From Sphingobacterium sp. (GTDB lineage: Bacteria; Bacteroidota; Bacteroidia; Sphingobacteriales; Sphingobacteriaceae), in assembly GCA_031277685.1 (NCBI GenBank), contig JAITLV010000070.1, positions 1 to 34,011 on the forward strand: DNA of 34,011 nucleotides. The letters run 5' to 3'. Positions 17,863 to 26,834 of the stretch are shown one piece after another. Under the pieces are notes generated by a model, which saw nothing but the letters and a program-made list of their open reading frames with translations, ran no database searches and was not told the DNA's origin. Within the stretch, counting starts at the first letter, position 1. Each line of letters begins with the position of its first letter. Both the position numbers and the translations under genes were made by a program.

Positions 17863-17950
17863 ACAAGTATTTTTCGTTCAGCACAGTATTAACTGTATTT
17901 AAGATACATCAAACGCCAGCCGATAAAATCCACAAAAAATAAATTATAAC

Positions 17951-17958
17951 TACATTTG
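17951..17958 (+). promoter_or_regulatory. -7 box of the 7TM-HD gene
   Basis: TACATTTG is an exact -7 match, 31 bases before the GTG start at 17990. No clear -33 TTTG is present. Confidence 0.5.
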
Positions 17959-17989
17959 TATATTAACTTTATATAAAACATCGCTCAAA

Positions 17990-20107
17990 GTGGGAAGACT
18001 AAAAATAAAATATAAAAGAGAATTAAATACAACAGAGAATCTCATCCGAAAAATTGGCCTAATACTGATCACCATTGTCTTGATATGTATTTTTCTTCCC
18101 AAACAACCCCGATTCCGCTATGAATTTCAAAAAGGAAAAGTTTGGAATCATGAAAATTTGATATCGCCCTATAATTTTGCGATCCTAAAAACACAGGAAG
18201 AGCTCAATGCGGACAAAAAAGGTATTCTGAATACCATCCAGCCAATTTATAATGTAAATACGACAACCAGTAAGGAGCAGATTGATCAGTTCAACACGGA
18301 TCTGTCCGAAAAATGGCAAAGCAGCAAACTGGATACAACGCACGAAAATATAAACGATTATCGTAGTGCTGGAAATGCAATATTAAATCACCTCTATGGA
18401 AAAGGGATTTTGTCACTGAACAATCGGTTTCAAAACCGCAACAATGATAAATCAGCAGCATCCAAGCACTACAATTTCACTTTGATTCAGGACAAAGTTG
18501 CTTCGCAAAAAAACACAGCGGATTGTTACACGATTGAAAGCTCATACGGCTATATGGACGATTTAATGCCCAAGCTAACCAAAATTAAACAGAAAGGCTG
18601 GCTGGAAGAAACATTAAAAAACTATATCACGATCAATTATATCTACAATGACCAACAGACCGAAGCACTTGAACAAAATGCGATTGCAAATATATCTGCG
18701 ACGCGGGGTGTGGTGCAAAAAGGTGAACTGATCGCTGAGAAAGAAAAAATCATATCCAATGAGACCTACCAAAAACTTGAATCGCTACGCAAGGTGTATG
18801 AGGATGAAGGTAAAATAAGCGGAAATCAAAATTATGTGACACTGGGGCAATTTCTAATTATATCGCTTGCCCTTTCGATACTTATGGTATTTCTTTTTCT
18901 TTTCCGTAAAGACATCTATTTCAACAATAGGCTATTGATGATCATTATGATTGTGATCATAGGTATGCTTGCCGTACTTTCTTGGGCTATTAAAATTAAA
19001 ATACCGAATCTGTATTATATTCCATTTTGTGCGGTACCCATTATTATCCGCATTTTATTTGATACCAGAGTCGCACTTAACATCCATCTTCTGATGGTTC
19101 TTTTGGCAGGTCTATTTGTCCCAAACAGCTTTGAATTTGTCTTTTTACAATTTATGGCCGGCATCGTCGCAATATACAGTATCAAAACATTGGTAAAACG
19201 GGAACAATTGTTTGTCTCATCAGCGATTATTCTAGGAACATACTGGGTAGCATACATCGGCCTAGTCGTAACAAGAAATGGCTCAATTGACACCATATAC
19301 TGGTCAGACCTCCTTCCCTTTTTGGTCAGTGTAATGATCACTTTGCTCGCTTACCCCATGATCTACGCCTTTGAGAAACTCTTCGGAATTGTATCCGACT
19401 TGACTTTAATGGAACTCACCAATAGTAACTCCAAATTATTAAGGGAGCTTTCCTTTAAAGCACCGGGTACTTTTCAGCACTCATTACAAGTTGCCAATTT
19501 GGCCGAGGCCGCAATCTATAAAATTGGCGGCAACCCACTTTTAGTACGTGCCGGAGCGCTGTACCATGATATCGGTAAACTAACCAACCCGCAATTCTTT
19601 ATTGAAAATCAAAAAACAGAGAAAAATCCGCACGATGAACTTTCCCCAGAGCAAAGTGCACAAATTATTATTTCCCATGTCATCAAAGGTGTGGATATTG
19701 CCAAGAAACATCAGCTTCCTGAAGTTATCCTCGATTTTATCCGAACCCATCATGGCACCACCCGCGTGGATTACTTTTACAATGTGTTCGTGAAGAACAA
19801 TCCCGATAAACTGGTGGACGAGTCACTCTTTACTTACCCAGGGCCTATCCCCTTCTCCAAAGAAACAGCGGTACTCATGATGGCCGACTCTGTTGAAGCG
19901 GCATCACGGGCTCTAAAAGAACCTTCCGAGGAGTCAATCAACAATCTTGTTGATAAAATAATTGAGCACAAATTGATGCGCGGCCAATTCAACAATAGTA
20001 ATATTACATTGAAAGATATTACCGAATCAGCTGTTATTTTCAAGTCTATGCTCAAAAGTATCTATCACGTACGGGTGGATTATGATTTGAGCAAAAAAAC
20101 ATTGTAA
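17990..20107 (+). CDS. 7TM-HD membrane phosphohydrolase, PgpH family
   Basis: A PgpH-type membrane protein; characterised relatives (Listeria PgpH) degrade cyclic di-AMP to pApA. It has 705 residues in the family order. One N-terminal membrane segment (about 25-41) precedes an extracytoplasmic 7TMR-HDED domain to about 283. Seven hydrophobic segments follow between 284 and 460, then a cytoplasmic HD domain. Its metal residues are visible: His497 (FQHSLQ), His526-Asp527 (YHDIGK), a later SHVIKG, RTHHGTT, and Asp in MMADSVEAASR. The start is GTG; no in-frame ATG occurs before the first membrane segment. Cyclic di-AMP as substrate is inferred from the family. Confidence 0.92.
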   Translation: MGRLKIKYKRELNTTENLIRKIGLILITIVLICIFLPKQPRFRYEFQKGKVWNHENLISPYNFAILKTQEELNADKKGILNTIQPIYNVNTTTSKEQIDQFNTDLSEKWQSSKLDTTHENINDYRSAGNAILNHLYGKGILSLNNRFQNRNNDKSAASKHYNFTLIQDKVASQKNTADCYTIESSYGYMDDLMPKLTKIKQKGWLEETLKNYITINYIYNDQQTEALEQNAIANISATRGVVQKGELIAEKEKIISNETYQKLESLRKVYEDEGKISGNQNYVTLGQFLIISLALSILMVFLFLFRKDIYFNNRLLMIIMIVIIGMLAVLSWAIKIKIPNLYYIPFCAVPIIIRILFDTRVALNIHLLMVLLAGLFVPNSFEFVFLQFMAGIVAIYSIKTLVKREQLFVSSAIILGTYWVAYIGLVVTRNGSIDTIYWSDLLPFLVSVMITLLAYPMIYAFEKLFGIVSDLTLMELTNSNSKLLRELSFKAPGTFQHSLQVANLAEAAIYKIGGNPLLVRAGALYHDIGKLTNPQFFIENQKTEKNPHDELSPEQSAQIIISHVIKGVDIAKKHQLPEVILDFIRTHHGTTRVDYFYNVFVKNNPDKLVDESLFTYPGPIPFSKETAVLMMADSVEAASRALKEPSEESINNLVDKIIEHKLMRGQFNNSNITLKDITESAVIFKSMLKSIYHVRVDYDLSKKTL

Positions 20108-20189
20108 TTTTAATTGCTAAACAACAAATTGAAATTCAAATGCTTATTGCAACGTTACATTTTTTTTGTATTTTTTTTAATATTTAGAC

Positions 20190-20220
20190 TTTGCAGATTC
20201 AAATAATTGCCTTATGTTTG
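20190..20220 (+). promoter_or_regulatory. Promoter of tRNA-Ser
   Basis: TTTG (20190-20193) and TATGTTTG (20213-20220) are separated by 19 bases, an exact match to the Bacteroidota promoter. The tRNA begins 15 bases after the -7 box, so transcription would start only a few bases before the mature 5' end. Confidence 0.8.
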
Positions 20221-20234
20221 CAATGTCAAAACAA

Positions 20235-20324
20235 GGAAGGGTGCCTGAGTGGCCGAAAGGAACAGTTTGCTAAACTGTCGTACTGGAAACGGTACCGCGG
20301 GTTCGAATCCCGCCTCTTCCGCCA
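20235..20324 (+). tRNA. tRNA-Ser(GCT)
   Basis: A class II tRNA reading AGC/AGT serine codons. The 7-bp acceptor (GGAAGGG with CTCTTCC, one G.T) closes the molecule. The anticodon stem ACAGT/ACTGT encloses loop TTGCTAA, giving anticodon GCT. A long variable arm (TACTGGAAACGGTA) precedes the T arm CGGG-TTCGAAT-CCCG. Discriminator G and an encoded CCA end it at 20324. I saw no second copy of its 3' end in the window, so no sign of tRNA-targeted integration. Confidence 0.97.
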
Positions 20325-20330
20325 GATAAA

Positions 20331-20374
20331 ACGAGAAAAGGCTACGCTAAAAAGCGTAGCCTTTTCTCGTTTAG
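20331..20374 (+). terminator. Terminator after tRNA-Ser
   Basis: An 18-bp perfect stem (20331-20348 with 20353-20370) and 4-base loop start six bases past the tRNA CCA. Only two or three T follow, but an A-rich left arm pairs with a T-rich right arm. Confidence 0.75.
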
Positions 20375-20456
20375 CTATATACATATAGTCCAATTAAAAT
20401 ATAGTATTTTTACAGACCAACCGCTGACAATGTCTCTAGGTTATACCAAAGTCCCA

Positions 20457-21302
20457 CTACTCAAATCCGTATAATGCTCTAAAACGCTTCGGGGTGCTTT
20501 TCGTATGTACCCTAAAATATCTTATAAAGTAAGAAACATCACGAAAGCTCAATGCTTTGGCAGTTTCTTTAATAGACAGCCCACTTATTAAAAACCTCTT
20601 AGCTTCCAATACAATACGATTCTCGATCATATTTGTTGAAGTACAATGAAAATATCTTTTACAGAGGCTATTTAGATAGCTCACTGTGATATTAAGCTTT
20701 CCCGCATAGAACGCCGGCTTTCTATTGGAATGAAAATACTCTTCTATAAGCCCCAAAAATTTATATAATTTAGGATTTCCTTTCGTTATCGGCAAATTCT
20801 CAAAATAATGCTTTGAAATGCGGCTAATCAAACAGGCTATTACAAAAAACCTTGCTACCACCAATTCTCTAAACACTAAACTCCCACCAACCTCTTGTCT
20901 AATCCCTTCAAATTCCCCTTTCAGATTTTTAAATTCTACTTCTCTTAATTCCAGTACTGGGTGTTTCATATAAAGGGGCAGAGCAAAATGGAAACCATTC
21001 GAAAATAATTCAAAAAATTTCCGATGTACCATCACACCATACCCCATGACGTTATCATTAAATTGATATGTATGAATCTGTTGAGGCTGGACAAAATGAA
21101 ATTGTTTTGGACGCACAGTAAAATCCAAGAAATCGATCTTATGAATACCACTCCCCGATTCAAGAAGTAAAAGTGTGAAAAAATCGGGATCCCCCATATC
21201 AACACCATCCTTTACCTCTTTCAGCGAAAAAAAAATAACCTCATTTTCTGATGCAATTTCAGTTTCAAACGCTCCGAAGTTTCCCCTTTCATATCTCATC
21301 AT
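20457..21302 (-). CDS. AraC family transcriptional regulator
   Basis: A DNA-binding regulator of 281 residues. The N-terminal 150 residues resemble the cupin-like sensing half of AraC proteins (KQFHFVQPQQIHTYQF). The C-terminal 100 carry the double helix-turn-helix: first helix pair around LNITVSYLNSLCKRYF, second around SIKETAKALSFRDVSYFIRYFRVHTKSTPKRFR. The latter is the family signature, with the usual F-x-R-x-F-K-x-x-x-G pattern altered to YFIRYFRVHTKSTPKRFR. The target and ligand are unknown. It faces a 600-base gene-poor stretch and then the divergent SH3-like gene, which could be its target, though nothing in the sequence shows this. No clear -7 box was seen. Confidence 0.92.
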   Translation of the reverse strand: MMRYERGNFGAFETEIASENEVIFFSLKEVKDGVDMGDPDFFTLLLLESGSGIHKIDFLDFTVRPKQFHFVQPQQIHTYQFNDNVMGYGVMVHRKFFELFSNGFHFALPLYMKHPVLELREVEFKNLKGEFEGIRQEVGGSLVFRELVVARFFVIACLISRISKHYFENLPITKGNPKLYKFLGLIEEYFHSNRKPAFYAGKLNITVSYLNSLCKRYFHCTSTNMIENRIVLEAKRFLISGLSIKETAKALSFRDVSYFIRYFRVHTKSTPKRFRALYGFE

Positions 21303-21920
21303 AACTGGAATTAAACTCTTATCATATTAAACATACACACAAATATTCCGTCCTATTTCTTCTTGACCGAACTGAATCCTGAAAGATTGCCACTCAGAAT
21401 TATATCCCCTCATGTGGCATATCTGTCCCATAGTATTGATCCTCGAAATATGCTTCAACCTAGACAGACAGCTACAGGAAAAGCAGCGCTTGTATTTATG
21501 TTTTGAAATTTAAAAAGTTTTGCAGAAAAAATACAATCAAGTTATAAATCAGAATAGTTAATGAATGATTTAATAAAGCATTTCCTCTCCGGCATCCATT
21601 TTTCAAGAATAAACGACCTATTACATTTACTCATAGTGCTATGCAAATGAATAGTATAAATCCTTGTACTATTTTAGAAATAGCTTATTTTACACCTAAA
21701 AAAACCGAGAATATAGGCTCTTTACAAACATTATATTGCATCATGGTGATGTCGGTATATAAAATCTCACGGGTTACGTACACAACTACTACCCCAGGGC
21801 AAAGACCTGCATTATGCAAAATCAATTACCTGAACTAATCCAAAAACAAGAAAATACCTGAAACCAGTGATAAGCTTGAGTCAAAATTCTTCTACATTTG
21901 CGGTAACAAATAGGATAAAA
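21303..21920. other. Long intergenic stretch with no convincing gene
   Basis: Between the divergent AraC regulator and the SH3-like gene lie 618 bases. The only open frame of note (65 codons, 21641-21838, plus) has a low-complexity, unlike-protein composition and no family resemblance, so I leave it out. A -7 box for the next gene is at 21893-21900. I see no RNA gene, no long repeat and no terminator here. It may hold regulatory sites for either gene or a decayed gene. Confidence 0.4.
21893..21900 (+). promoter_or_regulatory. -7 box of the SH3-like gene
   Basis: TACATTTG is an exact -7 match, 20 bases before the ATG at 21921. It lies inside the longer open frame that starts at 21867, and so supports the shorter start. 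Confidence 0.55.
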
Positions 21921-22781
21921 ATGAAAATAGGACATTTCATGATCGTCTATATAGGGCTATTTCCTACACTTACAAATGCACAGGAAAGCCTTGCATTTGA
22001 AGATGATTTTAATCTTTGGAATATAGAAAAAGGACAAACCGCCTCTATTTTTGTTGATAAGGCGTATATTCGATCTGCACCTGGACTCCAAGCAGCAGTT
22101 GTAGACTCGCTCACTGTTGGTAAAAAAGTCACGATTACGAGCACGCCATTCAAAGGCAGTACCATCAAAAATTTTTATGCTCCTTGGTATCAGATCAATT
22201 ACACCAGAGATGGCCAATCCAAACAGGGCTTTATCTGGCTCGGCTTATTGACCCTTGGCAAACAGGCGGATAAAGAAGGATTTCAATACCTCTATGGCTT
22301 CGATAGGTTCGTCAAACCACGAAATGAACAAGAACAAGAGCACTTTTTAACTACCGTAAAAGTATTGAATAAACGAGACTCTCTTGTTGCTAGCCAATCG
22401 TACTCATTTGTATTCTCCGGTCAATTCATTTCCCAAAGTAAATTGCTACCTGGTATGGGACTAGATAATGTCAAACAAATCTTGCGGATGGAGTTTATCT
22501 CAGAGGCCTGTGGAATTCCAACGGAATATAATTACGTCGCTTGGACGGGTCAAAAATTGATCAATCTTCCGAATAGGTATTCTGTCGCCGATGCTGGAGT
22601 CTTCTATTACGATGAGAAAATTCTATTCCCTGCAGAACACAGAAAAAATAACCAACTGATCTATAAATACATTGAGGAAGCAGAAGTCAAAGATGATGGC
22701 GCCAAAGACCCGAACTATTCTATTTCAAAAAGAGAAGAACATTTTCGATGGGATGGCGATAAATTCATAAAACTCCCTTAA
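21921..22781 (+). CDS. Secreted SH3-like domain protein, unknown function
   Basis: A predicted periplasmic or outer-surface protein of 286 residues. The start MKIGHFMIVYIGLFPTLTNA is a signal peptide with cleavage before QESLAFED. About residues 40-110 look like a bacterial SH3 domain (VDKAYIRSAPGLQAAVVDSL, then a WYQINY strand and GFIWLGLLTLG), a fold that often binds peptidoglycan or peptides. The remaining 180 residues contain beta-rich sequence I do not recognise. It ends 62 bases before the 791-residue gene, with no terminator between, so they probably form an operon. I cannot assign a function. The start at 21921 is chosen for the signal peptide and the promoter position. Confidence 0.8.
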   Translation: MKIGHFMIVYIGLFPTLTNAQESLAFEDDFNLWNIEKGQTASIFVDKAYIRSAPGLQAAVVDSLTVGKKVTITSTPFKGSTIKNFYAPWYQINYTRDGQSKQGFIWLGLLTLGKQADKEGFQYLYGFDRFVKPRNEQEQEHFLTTVKVLNKRDSLVASQSYSFVFSGQFISQSKLLPGMGLDNVKQILRMEFISEACGIPTEYNYVAWTGQKLINLPNRYSVADAGVFYYDEKILFPAEHRKNNQLIYKYIEEAEVKDDGAKDPNYSISKREEHFRWDGDKFIKLP

Positions 22782-22843
22782 CGCAATGATTTTCCAATAA
22801 AATTTAACATATTAGAAATAACAACACATAAAGAAAGCAACGA

Positions 22844-25219
22844 ATGGAAGAACAAAATATATATGATTTATTCTACACTGGACAACTGGATCTTTTTATC
22901 ATTGCAGGAGAGAATCAATTAAAGCAAAACGACCAAGATATCACACTTTGGACACATCTTGCTGTTGCCTATCACGATCAGGTATTCTATGAAGGACACG
23001 AGGCTATTTTTGATGTTATTCAGGAAAAGATGATCCCCTATCTTCAGAAAGCTCTTAGCGTAGAGCCTGAAAACGAGACGACCCTCTACCATATGCTCAA
23101 CTATGTGATCAGTAACGAGGCAGCATTGGCTCAGATCAACCGTCCTAAAAAACATATAGACGAAACCAACAAAGATAAATTTATTGGTTATGCAAAACAG
23201 CTGATCGCCATACCGAAAATGACTTCGTATGGTTATGGTTTCCTTGCCAGTATCCATGAAGGGCTTCAGGACGAGACTTCTTTATTGACAGTACTGGACG
23301 AAGGGATCAATTATTTCAATGAAGCTTTTAAAGACGATCGTGAAAGCGCAGATCATAATTTCTCCTTATTTTGGATGAAAAAAATATATCTGCTGGATCG
23401 CACTAAGCAAATTTCGGGGGCTGCATTAGCAACCTTAATTCGGGATCAGTTTGACCGTTTCGTCAGCAGTCATGAAATGCAGTACGTCGACCTGGCCGAG
23501 ATAGCTTATGAAAACAACGATATAGACTTAGCTTTAAGGATATTATTAAAACTGATTAAGGGTGAAAATTCAGCCGCACATATCCATGAGGAATTGGTCA
23601 AATGGCATACTCGCTTTGAAGAACTTATCGCCGATGGCTATGAAAATCCGGAAGTATTTTACTATCAGCTTATCATCGAACGCAATTATTCAGAAGAGAT
23701 TGGAATACCCTTTGATTATTATCACCTACACGCTTTGAAGGTAATAGATCAGTACCCGGATCTATACGTTGGTTATCATTTTGTAGGCGCTTATCTTTAT
23801 GATGATGGACAGCACGAAGCAGCTATCCCTTATCTCCAGCAGTCTGGTGAAAAAAAATGGAATGCAACCTCCTGGCGCCGACTTGTCGAATGCAGCTACT
23901 TAACAACAGGGGAAATATATAACGACATCCCGACTTTCGATGACTTACCGCGCGATCTTTATAATGAAGCGATCAACTTATCTGACTTTGTTGATGCTTT
24001 AGATACGCTGTCTGCTGAAGATACACTGGCGCTACGACAACTTTACCTTGCTGTTTATCGCCAAGCCTATAATGCTTTTGCGGCGTATTTCGAACAAGGT
24101 AAATATGAAAGTGACTATTTTGGCGGAAGCCACAATCGTGCAATGAACTGTAATAACTTAGCCATCGCACTAAAAAATGTGCACCTCCTGGAAGATAGTT
24201 ATCAAATTGCAACCGAAGGATTAAACTACTCAGATTTTGAGGAACTACATCAAACCCGTACAGATGCATTGTCGCAATTGGAGGATTATGAACGCTTAAA
24301 AGATGCCCTCGCACAGTATTTCGACACATATCAAGTCACCTTAAGCGACCTCGATGAAATGCGCAATGCAGCCATGGAAGAACAATCCGCTGAAGAAGAC
24401 GAGGATCTTGTATTCCCTAGCTGCTATCAAATGTTCGTGTATCAGCTTGAAGTGAATTATCACCTGGGACTTTCTACTGATATACAGGCTGAAGCCCAGT
24501 ACCTACTGGAACATATTTATCAATTCTATATCAATCACCCGACCCTGAACGACTACCATTACCGGGATTTTGAGGCTGCTAAAAATGGTGTAGAAGGTGT
24601 GATTTATGATATTCTCGAGCCCAACGACCGTGATTTCCGCATTGCTTATTACAGAGATATAGCACATCAATATCCGCATGAAGCCCAACCGCAATATATG
24701 CTCATGCAATTATATAATGAAATATCCGAATACAGTGCCATTGTAGCCGCAGCTCGCGCTTACCTCAAAAATAAAAAAGAGTTTATCATCAATGATTTTG
24801 ATAAGGCTAAGACCTTATATCTCATTATCAAAGGTCACTACTTTCTTTCCGAATTTAATTTGGGCGCCCAGTTATTCCAAGCCTATGATACTTGGGTTGC
24901 GACAGTCATGGATCCAGAAGATTATGTCCTTTGGGTCAAATTCGGGATTCTGCTACTTGCCGAACAGGAAAACCTTGCCGAAACTAATCGTTATGCACTG
25001 GTTTTTAATGGCATCTATGCGCAAAATCAATGGGGCTATGATGACGATTGCGAATCAGTAAAACTGGCAGAAGCACTTGTTAATTACAAAGTAGGAAATC
25101 TAAAAAAAGCACATGCATTACTCAATGAAGTTTTAGCTTATTCCGATCATAGCGAATTGGCTGACGAGTATAAGAGAACCTGGAAAAAACCGGGATTTCT
25201 ATCAAACTTTAAATTCTAG
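22844..25219 (+). CDS. Large repeat protein, probably TPR-like, unknown function
   Basis: A 791-residue protein without signal peptide or membrane segment, so probably cytoplasmic. It is acidic and rich in paired helices. Segments such as ITLWTHLAVAYHDQ, PYLQKALSVEPENETTLYHML and GAYLYDDGQHEAAIPYLQQSGEKKWNATSW have the spacing and small/aromatic pattern of tetratricopeptide-like repeats. They are spread along the whole length. An acidic stretch (EEQSAEEDEDLVF) is near residue 510. I recognise no catalytic domain. It follows the SH3-like gene closely and precedes a hairpin terminator. Such proteins usually scaffold partners, but its role is unknown. Confidence 0.75.
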   Translation: MEEQNIYDLFYTGQLDLFIIAGENQLKQNDQDITLWTHLAVAYHDQVFYEGHEAIFDVIQEKMIPYLQKALSVEPENETTLYHMLNYVISNEAALAQINRPKKHIDETNKDKFIGYAKQLIAIPKMTSYGYGFLASIHEGLQDETSLLTVLDEGINYFNEAFKDDRESADHNFSLFWMKKIYLLDRTKQISGAALATLIRDQFDRFVSSHEMQYVDLAEIAYENNDIDLALRILLKLIKGENSAAHIHEELVKWHTRFEELIADGYENPEVFYYQLIIERNYSEEIGIPFDYYHLHALKVIDQYPDLYVGYHFVGAYLYDDGQHEAAIPYLQQSGEKKWNATSWRRLVECSYLTTGEIYNDIPTFDDLPRDLYNEAINLSDFVDALDTLSAEDTLALRQLYLAVYRQAYNAFAAYFEQGKYESDYFGGSHNRAMNCNNLAIALKNVHLLEDSYQIATEGLNYSDFEELHQTRTDALSQLEDYERLKDALAQYFDTYQVTLSDLDEMRNAAMEEQSAEEDEDLVFPSCYQMFVYQLEVNYHLGLSTDIQAEAQYLLEHIYQFYINHPTLNDYHYRDFEAAKNGVEGVIYDILEPNDRDFRIAYYRDIAHQYPHEAQPQYMLMQLYNEISEYSAIVAAARAYLKNKKEFIINDFDKAKTLYLIIKGHYFLSEFNLGAQLFQAYDTWVATVMDPEDYVLWVKFGILLLAEQENLAETNRYALVFNGIYAQNQWGYDDDCESVKLAEALVNYKVGNLKKAHALLNEVLAYSDHSELADEYKRTWKKPGFLSNFKF

Positions 25220-25248
25220 GCCAAACTTGGCTTTATCCAAATAATAAA

Positions 25249-25287
25249 AAAGCGCGGTAGACATATCAACACTGTTTACTGCGCTTT
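25249..25287 (+). terminator. Terminator after the repeat-protein gene
   Basis: A 15-bp stem (25249-25263 with 25273-25287, loop of 9) with two G.T pairs begins 30 bases past the stop. The right arm ends in only three T, so termination strength is uncertain. Confidence 0.6.
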
Positions 25288-25407
25288 CGAAGATCAAGCC
25301 CAAGAGGCTCCTCGCCCACTGTCTCCACCTTTCAGCAATCCAAGTCCTGCAATAAACGCAAAATCACACTTGCGTCCAAGTTGATTTAATACTTATCCAA
25401 AAAAAGT

Positions 25408-25415
25408 TATATTTG
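25408..25415 (+). promoter_or_regulatory. -7 box of the Cys-rich protein gene
   Basis: TATATTTG is an exact -7 match and ends only seven bases before the ATG at 25423. The mRNA would start at or next to the start codon, so this may be a leaderless transcript. A -33 TTTG at the usual distance is not seen. Confidence 0.5.
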
Positions 25416-25422
25416 AATTGTC

Positions 25423-25791
25423 ATGGGACTAAAGTATTTGATCGGATTCATTCTTTTTATTGGCTTATGGGTAAAGCCAGGCATTGTACTATCCTGTCAT
25501 CAAAGTAAGGCCCTGACCTGCTGTAAGGACAAATCAGTGCAGAGAGATAAGGAAGAGGATTGCTGTGAAAAATTCCACGCCAAGAAGAAAACCCAATGTA
25601 AACACCATAAGCAGTGTGGAGATTGCAATTGCCACTGTGCTTCAACACCAAGTATATTGGCCACCTCAGTATTCCCCGTTCAGCTTCCAAAAATCTCCTT
25701 TTCAATCTTTAAAAAATTATATACGGGCTTGCTCTCCGTTTATCTTTCCGAGGGTTATTCTTATCCTTGGGTTCCCCCAAAAATAAACTGA
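25423..25791 (+). CDS. Secreted Cys/His-rich small protein (DUF6660-like)
   Basis: A 122-residue protein with an N-terminal signal (MGLKYLIGFILFIGLWVKPG). It then has a stretch of about 50 residues containing ten cysteines and several histidines (CCKDKS, DCCEKFH, CKHHKQCGDCNCHC), and ends in SYPWVPPKIN. That layout, a Cys/His-rich middle and an xWxPPKI tail, resembles the small DUF6660 proteins found beside heavy-metal efflux genes in Bacteroidota. It probably binds metal in the periplasm, copper being the best guess from the HMA gene next door. The family call is from memory of the pattern and is not certain. Confidence 0.65.
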   Translation: MGLKYLIGFILFIGLWVKPGIVLSCHQSKALTCCKDKSVQRDKEEDCCEKFHAKKKTQCKHHKQCGDCNCHCASTPSILATSVFPVQLPKISFSIFKKLYTGLLSVYLSEGYSYPWVPPKIN

Positions 25792-25934
25792 CCAAGATGG
25801 ATCACACATTACTAAATGAGAGTAAATATCCCCTACTAGGTTAAACAAACAGAATTTCAGATTCTTCCTGGGCATATCGCATAAGATCGACAACACCCTA
25901 GAAGAAGCAACAAATGTATATCAAAATAGAACAC

Positions 25935-26777
25935 ATGAAAATCCTTAACAACATTATAACCGCCTGCCTTTTAGCAACTGGCATGTATACATACGCACAG
26001 AACAATACCATGACGGCACAAACAGTCAAGATCAGTGGCAACTGCGGTATGTGCAAAAAAACAATAGAAAAAGCGGGTAACTCCGCTGCGGCTAAAGTAG
26101 ACTGGGACGAAGACAACCAAACCGCCGAAGTCTCGTTCGACGCAAACAAGACATCATTGGATGCCGTGTTGAAAAATATTGCGCTGGCAGGTTATGATAA
26201 TGAAAAATACCTCGCACCAGCAAGCACTTATGCTGATCTACACGGCTGTTGCCAATACGACAGAACACTCCAAGCTCCAACCGTGGAGACTGTTAACACC
26301 CCAATAGACAACGAAGACATAACAACAGCTTCAGCCGTTGCCGAGGCCGGTCATTTCCAAGCGATCTATAACCAATATTTCCTGGTAAAAGATGCTTTAG
26401 TGGCCTCTAATCAAAAGAACGTGATTACAGAAGCGGCGAAACTTTCGGACATTATTGCGACAGTTAAATCAGCCGATTTGACCACAGCAGAACAGCAAGC
26501 CTGGAAAACTCAAGCTAACAGTATAAAGCAATATAGCAAATCACTTCAGGAGGCAAAGGATCTTGCAAAGCAACGTATGGTATTTGCCCCACTTTCTGAA
26601 GCGATCTATCACCTCTCGAAAGAATCCAAACCTACGTTAACAGTGTATTACCAAAAATGTCCTATGTTTGACAATGGCAAAGGAGCGACTTGGCTGAGCC
26701 TACACAAAGATGTCAAAAACCCTTATTATGGTGCACAGATGCTAACTTGTGGCAGCACGGTCCAAACGATCCTATAA
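25935..26777 (+). CDS. HMA-domain / DUF3347 protein, probable periplasmic copper binder
   Basis: A 280-residue secreted protein with signal MKILNNIITACLLATGMYTYA and cleavage before QNNTM. An HMA domain follows at about 30-95, with metal motif GNCGMCKKTIEKA, the usual DANKTSLDAVLKNIALAGYD end, and then the segment DLHGCCQYDR. The C-terminal half (about 125-280) matches DUF3347: YNQYFLVKDALVASN, RMVFAPLSEAIYHLSK, and the terminal YYQKCPMFDNGKGATWLS, NPYYGAQMLTCG with Cys and Met ligands. Family members accompany copper and silver efflux systems, so copper binding or delivery is inferred. No CusA/CusB or P-type ATPase is next to it. I use the ATG at 25935, where the signal begins. Confidence 0.85.
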   Translation: MKILNNIITACLLATGMYTYAQNNTMTAQTVKISGNCGMCKKTIEKAGNSAAAKVDWDEDNQTAEVSFDANKTSLDAVLKNIALAGYDNEKYLAPASTYADLHGCCQYDRTLQAPTVETVNTPIDNEDITTASAVAEAGHFQAIYNQYFLVKDALVASNQKNVITEAAKLSDIIATVKSADLTTAEQQAWKTQANSIKQYSKSLQEAKDLAKQRMVFAPLSEAIYHLSKESKPTLTVYYQKCPMFDNGKGATWLSLHKDVKNPYYGAQMLTCGSTVQTIL

Positions 26778-26797
26778 AAGCAATCTGGGTTAATATC

Positions 26798-26834
26798 AAA
26801 AGGATCGTCCGTACTTCGGGCGATCCTTTTTTAT
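26798..26834 (+). terminator. Terminator after the HMA/DUF3347 gene
   Basis: A 13-bp stem (26798-26810 with 26818-26830, one G.T pair, loop of 7) runs directly into six or more T. It lies 20 bases past the stop and has the form of a good intrinsic terminator. Confidence 0.85.

Noticed and set aside
20235..20460. Integration site at tRNA-Ser
   Set aside because: No integrase gene nearby and no second copy of the tRNA 3' end in the window.
21641..21838. Open frame of 65 codons on the plus strand in the AraC/SH3-like gap
   Set aside because: No family resemblance, no -7 box ahead, composition unlike its neighbours; a chance frame is more likely.
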